From contig NC_133390.1 in the NCBI RefSeq assembly GCF_047511655.1, positions 97,595,583 to 97,659,582 on the forward strand: DNA of 64,000 nucleotides. Reading direction: 5' to 3'. Of the stretch, positions 10,607-23,698 are shown piece by piece; the first letter of the stretch is position 1, and every line of letters starts with the position of its first letter. The DNA comes from Castor canadensis. Its lineage: Eukaryota; Chordata; Mammalia; Rodentia; Castoridae. The notes beneath the pieces are model-generated. The model was not told where the DNA came from. It saw only the letters and a program-made list of their open reading frames with translations, and did not search any database. A program made the translations under genes and the position numbers.

Positions 10607-10963
10607 TGTGATGGCCAGTCTTCATTTTTACCCTTGATTTGATTGAGAAGCCCTTAGGAGAGTAATAGAGAGCACACTTCTGGGTATGTCTGTGATAGCA
10701 TTTTCAGAGTGTCAACTAAGGGGGAAGGCATCATGCAATAGGCTGGAGGCCCAGAAGGAATAAAATGGAAAGAAGGAGGAAACCCATGAGCACAGGCACT
10801 CCTCTTTTTGCTTCCTGGTTGCTGTGATATATGAACTATTGCATCTTCCGCTCCATGATGGACTCAAACCCCCCAAACCCTGAACCAAAATAAATCTTTC
10901 CTCCTTCAAACCATTTCTTTCAGGTATTTGTCACAGTGATGAAAATGTCTGACTAATACAACA
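10607..10963 (+). mobile_element. MaLR-type LTR, sense orientation
   Basis: Starts TGTGATGGCCAG and ends near 'tgactaatacaaca'. A polyadenylation signal ('aaaataaatctttcctcctt') lies about 75 bases before the end, followed by 'tttgtcacagtgatgaaaat', typical of rodent MaLR (ORR/MT-like) LTR 3' ends. Flanking duplication not resolved. Confidence 0.7.
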
Positions 10964-12654
10964 GGCGTTTATTGTTGGTTGATGAGAAGGAAAGAGAAGG
11001 AAAGGACACAGTTTCCATATTCAAAATAAATTAAGGGACATTCCCACTTCATGCTGCCTCAGATCTAGGTAAGAAGACCATCACTGATTTTTATTCTAGT
11101 CTCAGGACATATGTAATAATATTAGAATATTTTTATATATAAGCAAGCCTTGGTTTTCTTATTATGCACTCTTCACCTAAAATCAGCATAATACCAGAGT
11201 TTTAGTTAATGAATTCTGAATAGTTGAATTCTGGGTGATGAGAATTTTAGTCTTAATGCCAGTTGGACATAGTAAATCAAAAATAACCATCATGTATATT
11301 TCAGCAACGCTCGTAAGCATTCTTTCCCTAGAGCACTATGTCCATCTAGTACATGCTCAATTTCAGATAAATCACTTCTTTTCCAACACCTCAATAAATT
11401 AGGTGCTAAGAATTCTGAAAGCTGTCATCTATCTGGGCTATCAAGAAAGTTCACATAATTGGACATAGCTACTTTCCTGACACAAGAAAAGCATTTCATT
11501 TTCTCTGACTCCCTGTTTTTGCTTTAAACTGCTTAAGAGGTCAGAATTGCTCATCTCTCTAACTACTGCATGGAGGACTAGCCATCAGTACAGCTCTGAT
11601 GCATGTTCTAATCAGAGACAAGAACCCTGAATACATTTGCACTTTTGAGAGCTGTATTGCATGACACAGCATTTGCAGTCCCTAAGCCTTGAATCTGGCC
11701 AGGCTGGGTCAGAACAAGAACTGTACAGCTGCTATGGTTGCCCATTCATCTTGCAGAGTTCCTCACCCAGTGTTCATCTGGGAGTCTGCACTTAGAAGAT
11801 GAATACATCAGGCACAATGTATTTATGGGGCATTGGCTTTCTTTGCTGAAGCATGTGCTTTCTAGATGGTGCTGCTTTGTCTATTTAAAGCTTAAATGTG
11901 GTCATTTAGTATGGAGGTTTTTTTCATTTATTTTTAACACTGAAAACAATCAGATTTGTTTTCCCTAGTGGAGACCCACACTCTCATAAAAACCACTTGT
12001 TTATAATCCCAGGGCAAAAATCCTTGGGATGTTGGGGTTACATTGGAACTGTCCCAAGACAGCTTTAAGATGTAGAGATGCTAAGTCAAATATCAGAAAT
12101 GTTCTAGGAGATAATAACAGGTATAATAAAATAGAGAAGTTTGCCTAAGTATTTTTATTAGTGGTAAATCTGAACAGATGCCTAGAAGTCACATCTAAGA
12201 TGTACATGAACAAGAAATTGAGATTTTCATTGCATGACTTAATTCCAATAAAACTCTAATCCATGGAATTATTTTCTACTAGTGTTGAATCTACTCTCTC
12301 AATGGCCAAAACTTTGTTGTCCTGGACAGACATTCCCTTCTCCCCTAGACCACTAAAAAGTTTATTAGGAATGAATTAAATTACATAAGTCTTCCATCTT
12401 CCCTCAGAGAGAGTTCATCATGTATTGAAAAGGTAGTGTGACTTTAAGAGATAAGACTAGAATGATCTCAACCACATTGTAACAGATATGTTTATGCATA
12501 GTAAAAACTCTCTGTAAAATGTGCTGAAATGAAATCTTTGGGTGATAAGGTTATTGGTGATTGCTCTTTACTGCCTCTGTTTTCCAGTGGGAATGATTGG
12601 CTTTCTTGTTTGAGGGAAATTAGCTAAGAAAGGAGAGGCAATTGTTAAACTACA
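10964..12654. other. unassigned sequence, about 1.7 kb
   Basis: Ordinary AT-rich intergenic or intronic sequence; I recognise no repeat or gene in it. The longest notable frame (11738-11968, plus, 76 codons) has no recognisable motif. Confidence 0.4.
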
Positions 12655-12880
12655 ATTTTGGGGGGTTTTTGTTTTTCAGCATTTCTGGGGTTTGAACTCA
12701 GAGCCTTGAGCTTGCTAGGCAAGTATTCTACTAGTTAAGGCGTTCCTCAAGCCCTTTTTACTTTAGTTATTTTCAGATAGTCTCACATTTTTGCTCAGGC
12801 CAGCCTCTGACCGCTATCCTCCTACCTTTTCATCCTTTGTAATTGGGATTACATAACAGCATTCACTGTGCCCAACCTTA
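12655..12880 (-). repeat. dimeric SINE (B1-like + ID-like), minus strand, diverged
   Basis: T-rich start, 'ctggggtttgaactcagagc' and 'tgctaggcaagtattctact' (ID-like), then 'caggccagcctctgaccgct' and 'gtaattgggattacataaca' (B1-like). Confidence 0.75.
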
Positions 12881-15800
12881 AACTATAATTTTTATGTGGC
12901 TTATGGAATCAGCTTCCTGATTTTATAGTCAGAAAACTGTACGCTGAAGAAAATTACTCAGAAGTTAGGTCTTCCTCAATTCATGTCTTACTTACCTGTT
13001 TGGTCAGCAGATCTTTGAGTACATACATCTGCCTGGGGTATGTGTGAGAGAAATATGTTTTTTTCAGCTACAAAAGAAAATTCCATCTGTCAGGGAGCCA
13101 AAGCTTACAAAAAGAAAGCGTTTGAGAATAAAACTATTTTCCCCACCCTTCATGAATTTCACCCAGTGACCAAGACCACATTAATGACAGAACTCTTGTA
13201 TGAGGACATGTGCAGGTTAAGATCCTACAATACAGGGCTGCTTTGTAAGGACAGCCTGGGCCGGGGACGCCCACAGCAGCTGTGTGCCCTTAGGTCAACA
13301 CGAACAAATCCTCTGTGGAGAGAGAGCCCCACCAGACAGCAACATAAAATGGATGTGAGACTAAGAATGTGTTCATTAACAGCTGGTTCAGCTAAAAAGA
13401 GTCAAAAAGTTCAGGAATCTATAGAAAAGAATGCTAGAAATAGCCAAACTGTCTTTCAGACTCCTTTCAAACTTAAATTTGGGAGAATAAAGTCACCCAT
13501 TACATTTATCTTTTCTTTCTCTTCTCTCTTTAACCCATTATTGATTCAAGCCTTTCTCCTGATAAGAGTTTCTTTGCCATTAACTGGTATTCAAGAACCA
13601 AGAGAAAGAATTAGAAAATAAGTGAGAGACCTAAGCCATGTGGTATCACTTACTGTGAACAAGAGATAGAAAAGGTTCTTCTGTGACTAGAATGTAGAGC
13701 CTGGCTTCAGGGGATTTGTAGGAAGAGGCCTAGGCAATTACATCATCAGGTCCCAGATGGAAGAGTCTGCAATGTATAAAAAAAGAACTCCAAAGCTTCA
13801 CTGTCCTGGGCTTCTCAGATGGGACTATTGAGGTTCAGTAGCCCTCTGACCTAGACTCTCTGGGGATCAGACTTAGAAGCAGCGTCAGAGATGATTGCAA
13901 ACTCAAAGGCCTACAGGGACCAAAGAAGTGACATAAAAGATGAAGAAGACTGGACATAACAAGGAATGGTAGGGGCTGCACTAAACCAGAAAGCACGTGC
14001 ATTTTTTGAAATGCCATGTGAGCCAAAGAAAATACAGCCTCTAGTCATTGTTGCTTGGATTGCCCATTTGCAACATAAATAATCCAACCTAATTTTGAGA
14101 ACAAAGAAATAGAAGCCCAGAGAAGTGGAAAGACTCATTGAAGTAGCAGCAGAACCAGTAATGGCAGCCCAGACTCTCATGCTAGGTCTATCCCCACTAT
14201 ACCATGCCACCTCTGTCCTGCACCATGGGTGAAGTTGGGTCAGTAGAGAAAGCGCCTCTTCCCCATTATGAAAGCTGATGTTGGGCATTTTAGTGAGATC
14301 CAGGGAACTTATGCCAGCAATTCCAACTAGATTCTGGTTTACCTAACAAGACATGCCAGTTGTAAATGCAGCCACCATTTTATGGCCTTTGTCACACTCA
14401 GAGTCTCTTCCTTTGACAGCATATGAAGAGGTTCTCTCTGTTGAATCACCTTTTGGTACAATTTGGGAACGAGCTCCTCCTCAGAATAAGACGTCTGGCA
14501 ACATTAAACCACAACCTGGACCTAAAACGTCTGAGAAAGGGTTTTGAGCATTAGTGGTTTGCTGAAAGTTCCCTTTCAATTTGTCCCCAGGATGTAGGAG
14601 GAATTAATTACTAGATGTAAAGCACTTTGAAAATTAGGGATGAAAGGATTGAAGAGTCCAGAAAATATTATTATAATTAATGAATACCCATCAATATGTG
14701 TGTAATGGCAGTCTTTGAAGGTTTTCAAGTGAGGCTTCACTCACATGATACATCAGCTATTTTCCCAGAAGTGTTCTGTTGGTAATTTGCTTGTGGGAGT
14801 TTTGTCCAATGCAAAACAGTGTACTTTGTGCTTTTAAGAGAATATCATTGATATTTTTAGAAATCATGAGTTAGTAACAATGGATACTACATACTTAATT
14901 TTCATTTATAATTTCCTATCCTTGAAAGCTTTTTCAAATTCCCTTGTGTGGTTTCAAGGAGAATCTTGTCAGATTATACAGATTTTAGGAGGCTTCCTCT
15001 TCAACTGCACTTTACCCAAAATCTGAGGATCTTCTGTTTTTCCATTGAGCAGAGACAGTCTTTTGATAGATAAATATCAAACACCATGCAGAGCACAGGG
15101 TCTGCGACAGCAGATGCTAAGTGAACACTGGTTGACTGACTGAATGAGTGAGTGACAGACCAGTTTCCCAAGTCCAGTTTGGAGCCATGCGTGATGTAAC
15201 ACTCTGAGGTGAGAGGCCACACTAACTCCTCAGGTAAATGGAGGAAATGTGCTGCTTTTGGACTTGGCTGGAATCTTGTTTCTGAGGTCTTATTTGATTT
15301 CTAGTCAATTACTTAATCCCATTTAAGTGGTAGCAATGATTTTATTCAGGCTTTCTTTAGATCCCAAGTATCAATGCCTTTTTGTTAAATTCATTTTTAG
15401 GATCCAAACTCCTTAAAGATTTTACCAGGGTTCCTTTTTATTGCTACCTCATCAGTACATGGGACTTGAGTTCACACACAAAAAATTGTGAGATGTTTTC
15501 AAGTGCTAAGTAAGAGACAGAGGGAGTTCTTTTCATCCCATCCACTTGGCATGTTTTTGTCACAATCATTCCCTGCTTAGCAGAAGACTCCAACTTTTGT
15601 GTTAAAAATTTTCATAAATGAGGAATTAATTCAGAGAGGCTGTTGCACAATAGGAAAAGAAACATTAAAGGTATAATCCATGCTGTTATATTATGGCTAT
15701 TAGCCCAGTAAATTTAGTTACAGACATAGCACACACATATTGGTATCCACTCAAACTATCACTGTTTGAACTCATGGGCCAAATAGATAAGTATACAATT

Positions 15801-16889
15801 TTGGATCTATCTCTCCTGTTCTAATTACTCTCGCTTTGCTCTCCAGATTCATCTTCCACACTCCAGTCCCTACCTTATGCCTCAAGAGGCTGAGCCTATG
15901 GCTGCATCACAGGGCTGCTCCGTCCCCCAGCTTCACAGTTGAGTATGGCCAACGGGAGATCAATGACTAGTGTTTGGGGGTACCTATTTCCCTCCTCTGT
16001 GTAAACACTATGGTGCCACACTCACATGCCTGTTTCTGAAGGCTTACTTCCCAGTTTCTATGTCCTTTGCTTCTGTTGGGTGACACTTGCAGCTTTCCTC
16101 AGAAACCACATTTAGGCAACTGGAGCAACTTCACCCAGTGCCCACAGAAAGCTGGGAGTACCCAAGAGCTCAGGTCTCCCTGAAGATTAGCCAATGACTA
16201 GTACAAAAGACGAAAGCCCAGTTACCTTGCTTTGAGGTGGGACAAGCCAATGTGCAACAGTTTACATATCAGTTTCACTGTGGCCCTGTGGGGTTGGGCT
16301 GGGTCGTGTTTGCTTGAATTTGCACTCTTGCATCGCTTTGCCTATCTTGGCTCCTCTATTGTCTTATTCACGTCTTGATTATCCATTTACTCAGGGTCTG
16401 CTTTTAAACAATCTTACCTACAATCTGCCCCATGCCTTGCCCTCAGAACCAGGCCACAACTGACAGTGGCTGAGCCCCTCTGACACAGATCTGATTGGGC
16501 AACAGTTCTTTTAGGATTATAGTTGTCATGGAGACTGCTCACATTAGGACTAGATGTATAAACTGCTTCCCATTGGTAGGAGTGTTTGAATTCTTATTGG
16601 TTCTCTAAATCTTTCTTGACCACTGATCTCAAAATCATGTTTTTTCTTTACTTTTCTTTTATTAAACACTTTGACTTCTCTCTTTTTTCTGGCTGGGCCA
16701 AGGCAGAACTTGACAGAGATACTTGTCTCCTCCCAACTTTCTCAAAATTAAGAAACAAATTGATCTAGATAAGTTGTCATCTATTTAAAATCTCTGTCAA
16801 GAATATTTCCATCTGAACTCAGAAATCTAACAAATTTTGGGTAATGATTATAAACACACAGATACACACATGCACACAAAACACATAGG
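12881..16889. other. longest repeat-poor stretch of the window, about 4 kb
   Basis: I see no interspersed repeat that I can name. It contains one long plus-strand open frame (13040-13621, described separately). Other frames are short. No splice-bounded exon can be supported from the sequence alone. Confidence 0.4.
13040..13621 (+). other. 193-codon open frame of unknown status
   Basis: Open from an ATG at 13040 to a stop at 13619-13621, outside any repeat I recognise. The product would be basic, with a Lys/Arg-rich middle and a hydrophobic stretch near residues 160-180 that could be a single membrane segment. I recognise no family. The start context is weak and no promoter, splice or polyadenylation context is evident. 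In a 64-kb mammalian window a frame of this length can occur by chance, so I do not call it a gene. Confidence 0.15.
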
Positions 16890-17580
16890 TCTCATATAAT
16901 TATATTTAAAATAATGCCAAGAACACTAAAAATCACTTGAAGACAGTGGTGGAAAATGCCTAAAAAGTGTAAATAGGTTTGTGATTTTGTCCATGAAGAA
17001 TTAACTGCCATTGGAATTGCCCCTTGACATATAAAAGTGGAAAATCTGACAAGACTCATGAGACAACTTTTAGACTTGGACCAAAAGCAAAGCAGGACTG
17101 CAACTTCTGAGAGAAAGGACACACTACCACATTGCTTCTGTTGAATGATCTCTGCAGCCCTGACCACCGTAGCTACTGCCTGGGGTAGCACCAGCAGGAG
17201 ACCCTTCCAAGCAGAATACAGAGTTTCTGAGTGAGGAGATGGAGGGCAGTTTTCAGAAAAACAAAAAAGAGAAGTACAAATGAGAGAAAAGATAGAGGGG
17301 AGAGGGTCAGAGAGAGACAGAAAGTGGGGCTCTGCAGAAGGGCTGATAAGGTGGCTGATACTGACATGGGCTTGTGTGGGGTGCAAACCATGAGGCTGGA
17401 AAAACTGGGAGATGTTCACTTTCCCATCAGTCATAGAAAAAAGTCCCCATAATACACAGGTATTCATTGGCAGGGCCGTCCCTCAAAAGATAATGCCTCC
17501 TTGTGGGGCTAAATTAACCCTGAAACAAAAGCTTCTCTGAATCCAACCTACTGAAGCTTAAAAAACAAGGCTTTAAAAAA
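16890..17580 (+). repeat. possible 5' UTR of an ancient L1
   Basis: Sits directly upstream of ancient L1 ORF1-like sequence and contains a purine-rich stretch (about 17231-17335) and wording that reads like L1M 5' UTR. The inference rests mainly on position. The 191-codon minus-strand frame across it (16892-17467) would then be antisense noise. Confidence 0.35.
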
Positions 17581-17844
17581 CTAAATTATTCCCAAGAAAC
17601 TTAACTGCATGTCAGAACACAGTCCACAATTACTTCAGAGAATACAGCAAAGTCAGACCCCCACAAATAAAACAAACAGGCAAAAAATATCCAGTGTCTA
17701 TCACCTAATTAAAAAAAAATTAGCAGACATAAACACAAGCACGAAAATAGGACTCACACTAAGAATAACAATCATTGAACTCTCATATGCGTGCACAAAC
17801 AAATGGAGTGGTTACAGAGATGATAGAATTGGAGAAAAAAGGCC

Positions 17845-18345
17845 ATGAGTTGAAACCAGAGTTTTGGACCCAAGGCCCAAACTCCTGGGATTCCACATGC
17901 CAGGTCCAGCCACACTCCAAAAGCCAAATAAAGAGGCATGGTGAAGGCAGAGAAAAGAGATTTATTACATGACAGGGGACACGCTGTGGGAAGAGACATA
18001 GTAAACACTCAGCTCATCTTCAGCCATCTTCGGGGTACAGACATGAGCTATAGGTTTAAGTAGACAAAAGAACTGGGGGCAGGGGACAAAGGTATGTATA
18101 GTTAAACAGTCCCCGTCACATGTGTGCTCTGGTTGACCATTATCTCAGTTCTTGTTCTGAGAGGTTCTGGGAATTTGTTATCTGGATTCATTGTCAACAG
18201 GCAAGTGGTCCATCCTGAGGAAGGTCTACTGTTGAGCGTAGTTTCTGTCCCTTGTCATGAAGATGTTATCTATCATCTGTCTTTGCTGGAATCCAAGGTG
18301 ATTGCAAAGAGAATGGCTTAGAGCAAAGACAGAGTGGAAGACAGA
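17845..18345 (-). mobile_element. LTR, ERV1-like, antisense, nested in the ancient L1
   Basis: Minus strand carries 'gtaataaatctcttttctct', a polyadenylation signal in the layout of retroviral R/U5, about 100 bases from the putative 3' end. U3-like sequence extends right to about 18345. L1 ORF1-like text stops just left of it ('gatgatagaattggag') and resumes to its right, consistent with insertion into the L1. The edges are not resolved to the base. Confidence 0.5.
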
Positions 18346-19197
18346 TGCCATGCATTTATTTTGCTAGTAGTTAATTTGTGGGCCCAAGTAGGAGTCAATA
18401 CTTTTCAGCAAAAGCAGTTTCAGCACTTCTTACAAAACTATTACCAGAAATATTCACTATATGCCAAGACTATAAAAGAAAACACAAATTAGTAATAAGA
18501 GAACTGGAGAAGATTTCTTAAAAACCCAATTGAAATACCTACAGATGAAAATGCAATGTATTAAATAAAAAACACACTGAATAGAAGTAGCAGCAGATTA
18601 ACAGTACAAAATAAAAATTAGTGAACGTATAGACCCAAGAACACAAATTACTCAAAAATGAAGTGCAGGGAGGAAAAAAAATAAAAGAAATAACATTTTG
18701 AGAAATATCAAGTGATAAATTGAATACTAAAAGGCAAGGACTTGAAGAAATGATGGCTGAGAATTTCCAAAATTTAATTAAAAAGGCAAACATTTAGAAA
18801 CAAGAATCTCAACAAATTTCCAACAGATTTAACAAGAAAAAAATATATGAAAGTGCATTATATTTAATTTGCTGAAAAACCAATAAAGAGCGACCAGGGA
18901 AAAGAAACACCTTTACATACTGAGGAACAAAAAAGAATTAGAGCATATTTTTGGTCAGAAATTATGCAAACCAGAAAACAATGGAATAAAAACTTAAAAG
19001 TGCAAAAGAAAACATCAATCTAGAATTCCATTCCCAGTGTCTTTCAAAGACAAAGTAAAGTTTTTTTCATATAAAAAAAGCATATAGATCCCTACTACAG
19101 AATTGCTAATGGGAGTTCTTGAGCCAGAAGGAAACTAATCTCAGTGGGAAGTTTTAATCTAGCAGAGGAGTAAAAAACACTGGAAATGGTGGAAAAA

Positions 19198-19397
19198 TTT
19201 TTTTTCTTTTCAGCGGCACTGGGGTTTGAACTCAGGGCCTCACACAGGCACCCTACCACTTGAGCCACTCTGCCAGTGCTTTTGGTGTTGGATAATTTGA
19301 AATAGGGTCTCATGAACTCTTTGCCCAAGGCTAGCTTTAAACTGAAATCCTCCTGAGTAACTAGGATTACAGGTGTGAGTCACTGGTGTTGGGCCAG
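19198..19397 (-). repeat. dimeric SINE (B1-like + ID-like), minus strand
   Basis: T run, 'cactggggtttgaactcagg', 'ccacttgagccactctgcca', 'aatagggtctcatgaactct', 'aggattacaggtgtgagtca'. Inserted in the ancient L1. Confidence 0.85.
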
Positions 19398-20872
19398 GAA
19401 AATACTGTTTTTAAAACATTTTTCTCATTCTTTATTGTGTGGTTTCTACCATATGTAAAAGTAATATGAGCAACAATATTAGCATCAGGGACCAACAGGG
19501 AACTAGATGAAAGATTCTCACACCATACATATAATCAGCTAAAGATGTATAATGTAAATCCTAGAGCAAGCACTAAAAATAAATCAACAACATTAAAACT
19601 AAAGAAGTACAGATAATAACCTCATAGTGACAATAAAAAAGGATCAAAAAAAAAAGGAAAAGAAACAAACTGCAATATGGTATGTTTAAACCTAACCAGA
19701 TCAACTATTATACCAGATATAAGCTATCTAAACAATCTATTTAAAAGAGACTGTCAGGTTGGATTTTTTAAAAAAAGATTTATTATATATAGTCCATAAG
19801 GAAGTCAATTTATATAAAACGAGATAGCCAAATTGAAAGAAGACAATAAAAGATGACTATGCAAACACTAAGAAAAAAAGCTAGAGTGACTATTAATATC
19901 AAAGTAGACTTCTGAATAAGGGCTGCACTGGTGACAAAAAAAGAATGATATATAATGATAAGGAAATTTATTTAAAAAGTCATAGAAATCCTTCGTATGT
20001 TTGCTTTTAATAATATAATTGCAAAATGCATGAAGCAAAAAGTGATAAAACTGGAAAGAATGGATAAATTCACAATTATATTTAGAGATTCCATTATTCC
20101 TTCCTTTGAAACTGAGAGAACAAGTTGGCAAAAATCAGTCAGCAAATAAAATACTTGAGCAACACTACCAACCAACTTGACTGATATTTTATAGAATGTT
20201 TCACCCAACAACAGTAGAACAATTTACAATTATAGACCATACTCTATGCTAAAAAGTAGAAATCTCAATAAATTAAATCAATTAAAATCATACAGAGTAT
20301 GTTTTCTGACAAAAGTGAAATTACTTTAGAAACCAACAGCAAGCCATCTGGAAAATTCTCAAATATGTGGGAAAATAACACTTTTAAATAACCCATGGCT
20401 CAAAGAAAAAAATCACAAACAGAAATTAGAAAATGTTTTAATGGGCTGAAATAAAAAATACAACACATCAAAATCTGCGGTTTCTACCAAAATAGTGCTG
20501 AGAAAGAAATTTATAGCATTAATTGCTCAAATTAGAAGAGAAAGTCTCAAGTCAATGGTCTCTGTGTCCTCTTTAAGAATTTAGAAAAATAAGAACAAAT
20601 TAAACTCAAGGTAAAAAGAAGGAAAAAATGATAATGACAATAACAGAGACCATGGAGATGGAAAACAAAAATAACAGATAAAATCAATGACCCTAAAAGT
20701 CAGCTCTTTGGAAAATATCAATGCTATTATAAACTCCTAATCAGACTGATCAAGAAAAAAAAGAGAAGACACAACATATCAGCATCAGGGGCCATCACTG
20801 CAGAGTTTGCAGTTATTAAAAGTAATAAATGAATTCTATAAATAAATTTATGACAAAAAATTCCATAACTTA

Positions 20873-21166
20873 GCTGGGTACCATAGTGCAAGCCTATAAT
20901 CCTAGCTACTTGGAAGGCTGAGACTGGGAGGATCAAGGTTTCAGGCCAGCTCAGGCAAATAGTTCACAAGATCCCATCTAGACCAACAGCTGGGCACAGG
21001 TGTGCTCAACTGTCATCCCAACAATGGTGGAAAGCACAAAATAGGATTGTGGACCAGGCCTGCCTGTGCAAAACACAGGACTGTATCTCCAAAATAACCA
21101 GAGCAAGAAGGCTAGAGGTGTGCCTCAAGTGGTAGATTGCAAAGGCCTGAGTTCAAACCCCAGTAA
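20873..21166 (+). repeat. trimeric SINE (B1-like + B1-like + ID-like)
   Basis: First B1-like unit 20873-20990 ('ccatagtgcaagcctataat'). A second, shorter unit begins 'agctgggcacaggtgtgctc' and ends 'aaaataaccagagcaagaag'. Then the ID-like unit 'gctagaggtgtgcctcaagt' to 'ttcaaaccccagtaac'. The tail has become a CA/TA microsatellite. Confidence 0.8.
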
Positions 21167-21196
21167 CACACACACACACAAAATATATATATATTT

Positions 21197-21245
<49 letters not shown>

Positions 21246-21246
21246 T
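21165..21246 (+). repeat. (CA)n then (TA)n microsatellite
   Basis: Short CA tract (21165-21180) followed by about 60 bases of near-pure TA, at the position of a SINE tail. Self-complementary and likely unstable in length. Confidence 0.95.
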
Positions 21247-21320
21247 CCATAATTTACAAGGCATAGAAAAATTTCTCCAAAGTCACGATTTACAAATCTT
21301 AGTCAAGGAGAAAGATATAA

Positions 21321-21440
21321 GCCAGGTTTGGCAGCGCACATCTGTAATTCCAGCACTCAGGGAGCTAGAGAGGAGGAACTTGAGTTCAAGGCCAGATGGG
21401 GCTACATAGTGAGACCCTGTCTCAAAACAAACAAATATTT
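21321..21440 (+). repeat. monomeric B1-like SINE
   Basis: 'gccaggtttggcagcgcaca', 'ttgagttcaaggccagatgg', 'agaccctgtctcaaaacaaa'. No ID-like half follows; closer to a B1 monomer. Confidence 0.8.
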
Positions 21441-21850
21441 TTTAAAAAGAAAAAAAACCTGATGAAATTCAACTCCCAAGCTCATTTTATAAATATAGCA
21501 TTACCCTGATACTAAAACTAGTCAAAGCCATTAAAAGAAAACAAACTTACTGGCCAATCTCTCTTTTAGATATAAGTGCAAAAATTATCAAAATCTAATC
21601 AAATCAAACCCAACAATTAGGAAAATAAGAATTCATGAAGACTAATGATAATTATTCTGTCACTATTTACTGTAGCAAACTTTGAAATGACCTATCAACA
21701 GAAGAATAAATAATTGAAGATATTTATATATCCAGGAGATATACAAGCTAGAAAAAAATAATGCCATTAGGAAGTGCTAACAATATGATACTTTGGAAAA
21801 GTAATGTGATGTTCTCTCAATATGTAAGACAGTGAGCATAGATGAAAAAT

Positions 21851-23324
21851 ACAACAGGTTCTACAAAGACCTCCTAGACCCTAAGACACCCTGTGCAAGA
21901 GCCTTCAACCACCAGTTCTGAATGGTAGCTGATGTTGGCTCATGGTTGCACCCTTTCACAGGAACTCCCTTTTGTCCATAGGAAGTTAAACCACCACCCT
22001 CCCAGGATGGAGTGTGCAATCATTGACTGTCTGCTGTAAGTGCTCAGCCCTTTTGCTCAAAGTGTGATAATCTATGGTGCCATTCACATTCTGGAGCGCC
22101 TCCATGGGACTGAGCTAAAGCTAGGTTTTAGCTGAGCCCAGCTGGGGCTTCTTCCCCTGGTGTGTCCTGCTTCCCTCTCAGTTTCACCTAAGAGCACACC
22201 CTTACTAAGTCACTTATTTAAGAAACCTCTTCTTAGGAGTGAGTCACTGAGGGAAACTGACCAAAAGCAAGAGTGACTCTACTGATGGAATTCTGGAAAT
22301 TGGTTCATTCACCCACCAGATGACAATGAGGATTTCTTTGCTGGTGGTGGGCACACATAATTCCTATCATCCTGTAATAGAGCAACTGCCAAATTTCACT
22401 TGTAGAGAACAAGGATAGTATACAGGAGGAGGGGCATGCACTCATTCATGGAATGTCTCTCACATTTGAAAGACATGAGGAAAATTGACTCTAAATAATG
22501 CAAAACTGAGTGGCCACATTAAAGCAAAATGGACATGCCAAAGGGAGATCCAGCATTAATGACACCCTCATTTCCTTCTCCCAGAAGGGGCAGAGTGAGC
22601 TGAGGGGAGACACACCCAATCCTTGTAAGAGAAAGAGAGCTTGAAAAGAAAATGAATTTTCACTGTAGACAAACCATATGCCAAAGTCAAAGTTGTGGTG
22701 TTAAAGGGCTGGGAATCCAAACATTAGGGTGGAGGTAGCTAGGTAGAGGCCCTTGGGACTCTTGATCCACCTCAATTATTCTGGCTTTGCTACTTCTCCT
22801 TCTTGCTTGAACACTATGCAAAAACCCCAGTTAAAGCCAAATGCTTTTCCTCCTTAGTATCTCTGCCCCATTTCCCCTTCTGGCATTGAGACTAATCCTT
22901 AGGGCCTAAGCTAAGGATAAACCTGACTGGGGAGGTACTGGGCCTGCAAAAGAAGGGGAAAATGTTACATGCCAAGAGAGGCGAAAAACCCATATGCCAC
23001 AGACCAGCAGGATCAGGAGCATTTTCCCTGGGAGGGTCTGGAGGGTGCCATGTTCAGGGGAATAGAGTGAAATTTAAAGCTACAAAATGGGGAGCACATA
23101 TGACCAATTTCCCATGAAGCAGGCACTGAATACTCTGGCACGGCCTCAGAAGTGTGCTCTTATTAATCTGCTGATATGGAGGCCCTGGAATTGTGTAAAA
23201 AAGTAGTGACTCACATTTAAAGTGTGGCTTGAAGGAAGGGACCAAAAACCCCAGAACCGTGAGCCAAGATCTACTATATAAAACCAGAAAAAGAACTAAC
23301 TGACAAGCTCTTTGGGCAGTTGTG
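21851..23324. other. unassigned sequence, possibly old ERV internal DNA in part
   Basis: No gene recognised. 22900-23320 lies just before an MLT1-like LTR on the same strand and might be its internal region, but I cannot match it to a known internal consensus by eye. Confidence 0.3.
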
Positions 23325-23698
23325 ATAAACTGAATTTTGTCCTTTCCAAATTCATTTGTCGAAACACTGACCCCAGTGTGACTTTGTTTGGAAGAAGGGC
23401 TTCAAGGAGGTAATTAATGATAGATGAGGTCAGAACAGAAGGGTTCTAATCTGATAGGACTGATGCCCTTACAAGAAGAGATAGCAGAGACCTGTTTCTG
23501 CATGTACACACAGGGAAAAGGCATTTGAGGATACAATGAAAAGCCAACAGGTTGCAAGCCAGGAACAGAGGCCTCACTTAAAAACAAACCCTTGATCTTG
23601 GGCTTCTAATCTCAAGAACTATGAGAACATAAATTTCTGTTCAAGCCATTTAATCTGTGGTATTTTGTTATGGCAGCCCTTGCAAACTGATACAGAGG
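23325..23698 (+). mobile_element. MLT1-like MaLR LTR, sense
   Basis: Very close in order to MLT1: 'aaactgaattttgtcctttc', 'ccccagtgtgactttgtttg', 'taatctgataggactgatgc', 'aactatgagaacataaattt', 'atttaatctgtggtattttg' and a final 'tgcaaactgatacag'. Nearly full length, about 370 bp. Confidence 0.85.

Larger units (their letters stand above)
17581..21850 (+). mobile_element. ancient L1 (L1M-class) remnant, heavily decayed
   Basis: Plus-strand text follows the L1 order. ORF1-like sequence: 'ttagcagacataaacacaag' near 17720, 'gaaatgatggctgagaattt' near 18747, 'atcaatctagaattccattc' near 19015. ORF2 endonuclease region: 'gactgtcaggttggattttt' near 19750, 'aaagtagacttctgaataag' near 19900, 'gaactg'-type linker phrases to 20800. 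RT start: near 21470-21640. All frames are broken. It is interrupted by an antisense LTR (about 17845-18345) and three SINEs (19198, 20873, 21321). 21655-21850 resembles the end of ORF2 after a large deletion. Confidence 0.75.

Noticed and set aside
16892..17467. 191-codon minus-strand frame
   Set aside because: Overlaps probable L1 5' UTR on the opposite strand and has no recognisable motif or conserved feature.
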